Source of the DNA: DYGT01 sp964607795
Lineage (GTDB): Bacteria; Patescibacteriota; Microgenomatia; UBA8517
Length of the DNA: 6,546 nucleotides
Assembly: GCA_964607795.1 (NCBI GenBank)
Contig: CAZSLA010000032.1
Coordinates: forward strand, 1-6,546
Direction of reading: 5' to 3'
How positions within the stretch are numbered: the first letter of the stretch is position 1; every line of letters starts with the position of its first letter. The notes below the pieces were generated by a model. The model worked only from the letters and a program-made list of their open reading frames with translations. It had not been told where the DNA came from and made no database searches. The position numbers were made by a program, and so were the translations under genes. This document shows, one piece after another, positions 4,310-6,546 of this stretch.

Positions 4310-4870
4310 ATGGAAAGTGAAAATTTGCATGTTCATAAACCCGCAAGGCTTAAAAACTTTTATATCTTTTTATTGTTTATTCCATCGATTGTTTTTGTTG
4401 TGGTTTTGATTCTTTATCTGTCTGCCATCCAAAAAAACCAAGCTGCAAGCACTTATAATAGCGCCGAAGCCATCCCCACTCCTGAGCCCGAGGATAAATT
4501 CACAACCACGGTCTTGATAAATGATCTAGCCATCAAGGCAGTACTGGCCGATGACCCACAGGAGCGCTCCCGCGGGCTTGCCATTTTCCCAAACATCCCC
4601 GAGGATCGCGGCATGCTTTTTGTCTTTCACCAGAAATCCAGGCCACGCTTTTGGATGAAGGACATGAGCTTTGCTATTGACATCATTTGGATCAATGAAG
4701 GAAAAATCATTCAAATAGATGAAAACGTTAACCCTCCCGAGACTGGCACAGCGGATGAGGCGCTTAAGCTATTTACCCCCGCGGAACCCATAAATTATGT
4801 ATTAGAAGTCAACGCCGGCTTTTCCCAAAGGCACGGTCTTTCGGTAGGGGACAGCGTAAACATTTTTTAA
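4310..4870 (+). CDS. Membrane-anchored DUF192 protein
   Basis: A 186-residue protein with one N-terminal transmembrane segment (about 17-40), a short linker and a DUF192 domain (about 66-185) expected outside the membrane. Family blocks are present in order: RSRGLA (86-91), GMLFVF (101-106), FWMKDMSFAIDIIWI (114-128), YVLEVNAGF (163-171) and GLSVGDSV (176-183). DUF192 proteins are widespread small, often exported beta-rich proteins without a settled biochemical role, so none is assigned. The ATG has no Shine-Dalgarno and follows an extended -10 at leaderless spacing. The last 69 bases overlap the end of the convergent polymerase gene. Confidence 0.92.
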   Translation: MESENLHVHKPARLKNFYIFLLFIPSIVFVVVLILYLSAIQKNQAASTYNSAEAIPTPEPEDKFTTTVLINDLAIKAVLADDPQERSRGLAIFPNIPEDRGMLFVFHQKSRPRFWMKDMSFAIDIIWINEGKIIQIDENVNPPETGTADEALKLFTPAEPINYVLEVNAGFSQRHGLSVGDSVNIF

Positions 4871-6097
4871 GCTTAACTTGCCAAAAGCGATTCTATCTTG
4901 CACGGCCCGCGGAGCCTTTACAATCTGGGCCGGTCCAACTGTAAACATACCCCAGCGGTCATTAACACGGTCAAGCGCGCTTACTATTTTTATTTTTTTT
5001 GGGATATCCTCAAATAGCTCAAGCTGGGTATTTTTATACGGCTTTAGATTAAAACAGGTTTCAGAAAGGGTATGAACCGGCTTTATCTTTGGGCACTGGT
5101 ATAAAAGCGCGCACATGGATCTGTAAATATCGCGTGAATCACAAAAGGCGCGCTCAAGGTTTATGCCTTTATGCCAAAAGCTTTGGTCGCGAAACCAAAG
5201 TCCCACATGCACCCCTTGCGTCTGGTAACCGGCCTCCCTCATCCGAAATCCCGTTTTTTCCACCAATTTCTGAAGGATAGGCAAAAGCTCCTCCAGGGTG
5301 CCCGCGCTTTTTGGTAAAGCATAAGAATTGCCGTAGCTTTTTCGGCTAAAGGTCTGAGAGTCTATCTCCCAGCCCCGAAGCCGCATATACCATAAACGCG
5401 ACGCTATTGAAACAAAAGCGGCCTTTAATTTCCACAAAGGCGCCCGGTAAAAATCCCATGGATTATGAATACCCTGGGCGTTAAGACGAAGGGCGTTTCT
5501 TTTGTTGATTCCATGAAGGTCAATAAGAGAAAGTTTTTTATAAACCGCTTCAAAATTATTTATATCTATAGCCTCAAGCCCATCCGGTTTTTTTAAATTT
5601 GAAGCCACTTTAGCCAAAAAACGGTTTGGTCCGATACCTATGGAAACTGTCAAATAATCGCCAATTTCACTTTTTATCCGCCGCTTGATTTCCCGCCCAA
5701 GCTCAAACATTGTTTTTTGCCTTAAAAAAGGGGAGTACCCCTCATCAAAGTGAACCACAAACTCATCAATTGAGCAGGACACTAAATTGCTTGAATACCC
5801 GGAAAGCAAGATATTTAGCCTTTCGTGTACAAAGCGGTACTTTGGAGGATCTGGCTCAAGGACAAAAAGCGCGGGGCAAAGTACTTTTGCCTCGCCCACA
5901 CGCATACCGGTTTTTATACCCAGTTTTTTGGCCTCAACCGAGGACGCTAAAACGCAACCTCCGCCCGTGGGATAGGCTACAACCACCAGGGGGCGCCCCC
6001 GAAGCCTGGGGTTTGCCTGCTGTTCCACCGAGGCAAAGCAGGAATTAAGATCAATATACATAGTTTTGGGAGGCGCGGAATTAAAGTCCTCAATCAT
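4802..6097 (-). CDS. dinB: Y-family DNA polymerase (Pol IV-like)
   Basis: A 431-residue translesion polymerase. From the chosen ATG the palm begins MYIDLNSCFASVEQ (13-26), with metal ligand D16 and steric-gate F21. Asn follows in DLN where DinB usually has DxD, as in UmuC-like and some Gram-positive-type enzymes. The catalytic pair lies in CSIDEF (D111, E112). SIGIGPNRFLAKVASN (152-167) is a conserved palm block, and an HhH-like LIDLHGINKRNA marks the thumb. A little-finger domain follows. QLELF (358-362) fits a beta-clamp-binding motif. The start at 6097 has a strong GAGGAGGTG eight bases upstream and overlaps the TGA of the preceding gene (ATGATTGA), implying translational coupling. An in-frame ATG at 6139 would add 14 residues without support. 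Its role is bypass of damaged bases. The C-terminus runs 69 bases into the DUF192 gene. Confidence 0.93.
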   Translation of the reverse strand: MIEDFNSAPPKTMYIDLNSCFASVEQQANPRLRGRPLVVVAYPTGGGCVLASSVEAKKLGIKTGMRVGEAKVLCPALFVLEPDPPKYRFVHERLNILLSGYSSNLVSCSIDEFVVHFDEGYSPFLRQKTMFELGREIKRRIKSEIGDYLTVSIGIGPNRFLAKVASNLKKPDGLEAIDINNFEAVYKKLSLIDLHGINKRNALRLNAQGIHNPWDFYRAPLWKLKAAFVSIASRLWYMRLRGWEIDSQTFSRKSYGNSYALPKSAGTLEELLPILQKLVEKTGFRMREAGYQTQGVHVGLWFRDQSFWHKGINLERAFCDSRDIYRSMCALLYQCPKIKPVHTLSETCFNLKPYKNTQLELFEDIPKKIKIVSALDRVNDRWGMFTVGPAQIVKAPRAVQDRIAFGKLSLKNVYAVPYRKTVPLGKAGVDF

Positions 6098-6347
6098 AAG
6101 GCCCCACCTCCTCAAGCCGCCAGAAAAGTGTGCGGGCATTTAAAACCAGCCTGAAATAGGTTGTGCCGCTGACAACCGAAAAAACGTGGTACAAAACATT
6201 GCCCTCGGTAAAAACGTGGTGAAGACCAACCCTCTCTATCCTGAAATCACGCCCTTTCCACAAAAAACGCATGGGGACTATCCTGTGGGTCCGATAGTCT
6301 GATAAAAGTGAAACTGAAACCGGCTCGTTAATTTTTTCGCTACCCAT
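6090..6347 (-). CDS. Small DUF6504-like protein coupled to the polymerase
   Basis: An 85-residue soluble protein with no signal peptide or transmembrane segment. The pattern EPVSV (8-12), PMRFLWKGRDFRIERV (25-40), LYHVF (52-56), TYFRLVL (63-69) and LFWRLEEV (74-81) resembles the small DUF6504-type proteins found beside Y-family polymerase genes in other bacteria. This is pattern memory, not a search. Its function is unknown; an accessory role in translesion synthesis is inferred from the overlap, since its stop codon lies inside the polymerase start and its 3' end carries the polymerase Shine-Dalgarno. No clear Shine-Dalgarno precedes its own ATG. Confidence 0.75.
   Translation of the reverse strand: MGSEKINEPVSVSLLSDYRTHRIVPMRFLWKGRDFRIERVGLHHVFTEGNVLYHVFSVVSGTTYFRLVLNARTLFWRLEEVGPYD
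6105..6113 (-). promoter_or_regulatory. Strong Shine-Dalgarno of the polymerase gene
   Basis: GAGGAGGTG on the minus strand, within the upstream coding region, ends eight bases before the ATG at 6097. It decides that start over the upstream in-frame ATG at 6139. It is the only textbook ribosome site in the window. Confidence 0.85.
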
Positions 6348-6356
6348 ATAAAACCC

Positions 6357-6375
6357 AAATTAATAATATTAATTT
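6357..6375. promoter_or_regulatory. Perfect 9-1-9 palindrome, candidate operator
   Basis: AAATTAATA, one A, then TATTAATTT: a perfect inverted repeat whose near edge lies nine bases before the ATG at 6347. It overlaps the likely -10 or start region of the operon, where a repressor would block transcription. It does not match the LexA boxes I know (E. coli CTGT-n8-ACAG or the B. subtilis type). Confidence 0.55.
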
Positions 6376-6400
6376 AATACATAAAAAACCCAAAAGTCAA
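6372..6400 (-). promoter_or_regulatory. Candidate promoter of the polymerase operon
   Basis: On the minus strand, TTGACT (6400-6395), a 17-base spacer and TTAAAT (6377-6372); TATTAA (6379-6374) is an alternative -10 at 15 bases. The start would fall near 6365, inside the palindrome. Confidence 0.4.
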
Positions 6401-6434
6401 GAGGATACGATAAAGCCAAACTAAATTTTCTGGC

Positions 6435-6464
6435 AAAAAAGGATAACACCCCTTCAGTGTCCTT
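6435..6464 (-). terminator. Intrinsic terminator of the gene entering from the right
   Basis: On the minus strand AAGGA-CAC (6464-6457) pairs with GTG-TTA-TCCTT (6449-6439), with a three-base bulge, followed by a run of Ts (6440-6435). It starts 11 bases after the TAG of the partial gene. The bulge makes it weaker than the small-RNA terminator. Confidence 0.5.
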
Positions 6465-6475
6465 AGCAATAGACT

Positions 6476-6546
6476 CTAAAATGGATACCCAGAAACCAAC
6501 ATATACCACCCACCCTGTTTGGTAACCACTGCCACTGTTTTGTTTG
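6476..6546 (-). CDS. C-terminal end of an unknown protein (partial)
   Basis: One minus-strand frame reads 22 codons to a TAG (6478-6476), ending TVAVVTKQGGWYMLVSGYPF, an alternation of hydrophobic residues, Gly and aromatics typical of a beta-rich C-terminus. A terminator-like hairpin follows 11 bases after the stop, which supports this frame. The fragment is too short to name a family. A second frame stays open for longer across the same bases but runs through the terminator and promoter region. Confidence 0.45.
   Translation of the reverse strand, partial: NKTVAVVTKQGGWYMLVSGYPF

Noticed and set aside
4049..4336. 95-codon minus-strand ORF across tRNA-Leu and the small RNA
   Set aside because: It is the antisense of the tRNA and terminator; CQRWESNPH is a known tRNA-antisense artefact.
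5089..6048. Plus-strand ORFs inside the polymerase gene
   Set aside because: They are opposite-strand shadows of a well-conserved Y-family polymerase and have no family features.
6370..6545. A longer open minus-strand frame at the right edge
   Set aside because: It runs through the terminator-like hairpin, promoter and palindrome, and its sequence lacks domain-like character; the shorter frame ending before the hairpin fits better.
1..6546. CRISPR array, defence island or insertion sequence
   Set aside because: There are no regularly spaced repeats, cas genes, transposases or terminal inverted repeats; the only direct repeats are tRNA pieces.

Overview
The window looks like a chromosomal segment from a small-genome bacterium, most likely a Candidate Phyla Radiation (Patescibacteria) member, perhaps near Microgenomates or Katanobacteria. 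The evidence is family resemblance: a membrane-anchored lysozyme-fold protein with the paired SNLCK and NCWGWGI motifs, a methyltransferase starting with a DYEGYWKGRDYEHQSE-like segment, and an anchored DUF192 protein. Genes read well with TGA as a stop (code 11), so there is no sign of code 25. This placement is inference; no rRNA is present.

Left part (1-2400): tRNA genes dominate. They are a 5'-truncated tRNA-Ile(UAU), tRNA-Phe(GAA), tRNA-Gly(UCC) and the pair tRNA-Arg(UCU)/tRNA-Lys(CUU); tRNA-Leu(UAG) lies further right. Only tRNA-Gly is followed by CCA in the DNA, so a CCA-adding enzyme is needed for the others. A 376-base stretch (169-544) has no recognisable gene. Between tRNA-Gly and tRNA-Arg, on the minus strand, lies an A+T-rich gene for an unusual fusion: an N-terminal Pol-beta-type nucleotidyltransferase head and a C-terminal class I SAM methyltransferase.

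Middle (2500-4310): a two-gene plus-strand unit encodes an anchored lysozyme-like protein and a SAM methyltransferase. Eight bases after its stop is a perfect consensus promoter (TTGACA, 17 bases, TATAAT). It is followed by about 55 bases of hairpin-forming sequence and a strong intrinsic terminator, with no credible ORF. This is a probable small RNA of about 100 nt that I cannot assign to a known family, and an inverted repeat covers its -10 box. tRNA-Leu follows. Its 3' end is repeated exactly 72 bases downstream, just as the 5' end of tRNA-Gly is repeated 54 bases upstream of that gene.

Right part (4310-6546): a DUF192 protein gene (+) converges on, and overlaps by 69 bases, a Y-family DNA polymerase gene (-). 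The polymerase gene is translationally coupled (ATGATTGA overlap, strong Shine-Dalgarno) to a small upstream gene that resembles DUF6504-type partners of such polymerases. Before that small gene are a candidate promoter and a perfect 9-1-9 palindrome, a likely operator for this repair operon. The last bases appear to hold the end of another minus-strand gene and its terminator.

Control signals show a pattern. Several genes have an extended -10 (TGn plus hexamer) only 6-15 bases before an ATG with no Shine-Dalgarno, suggesting leaderless or near-leaderless mRNAs. The polymerase gene, which is internal to an operon, has a textbook Shine-Dalgarno.
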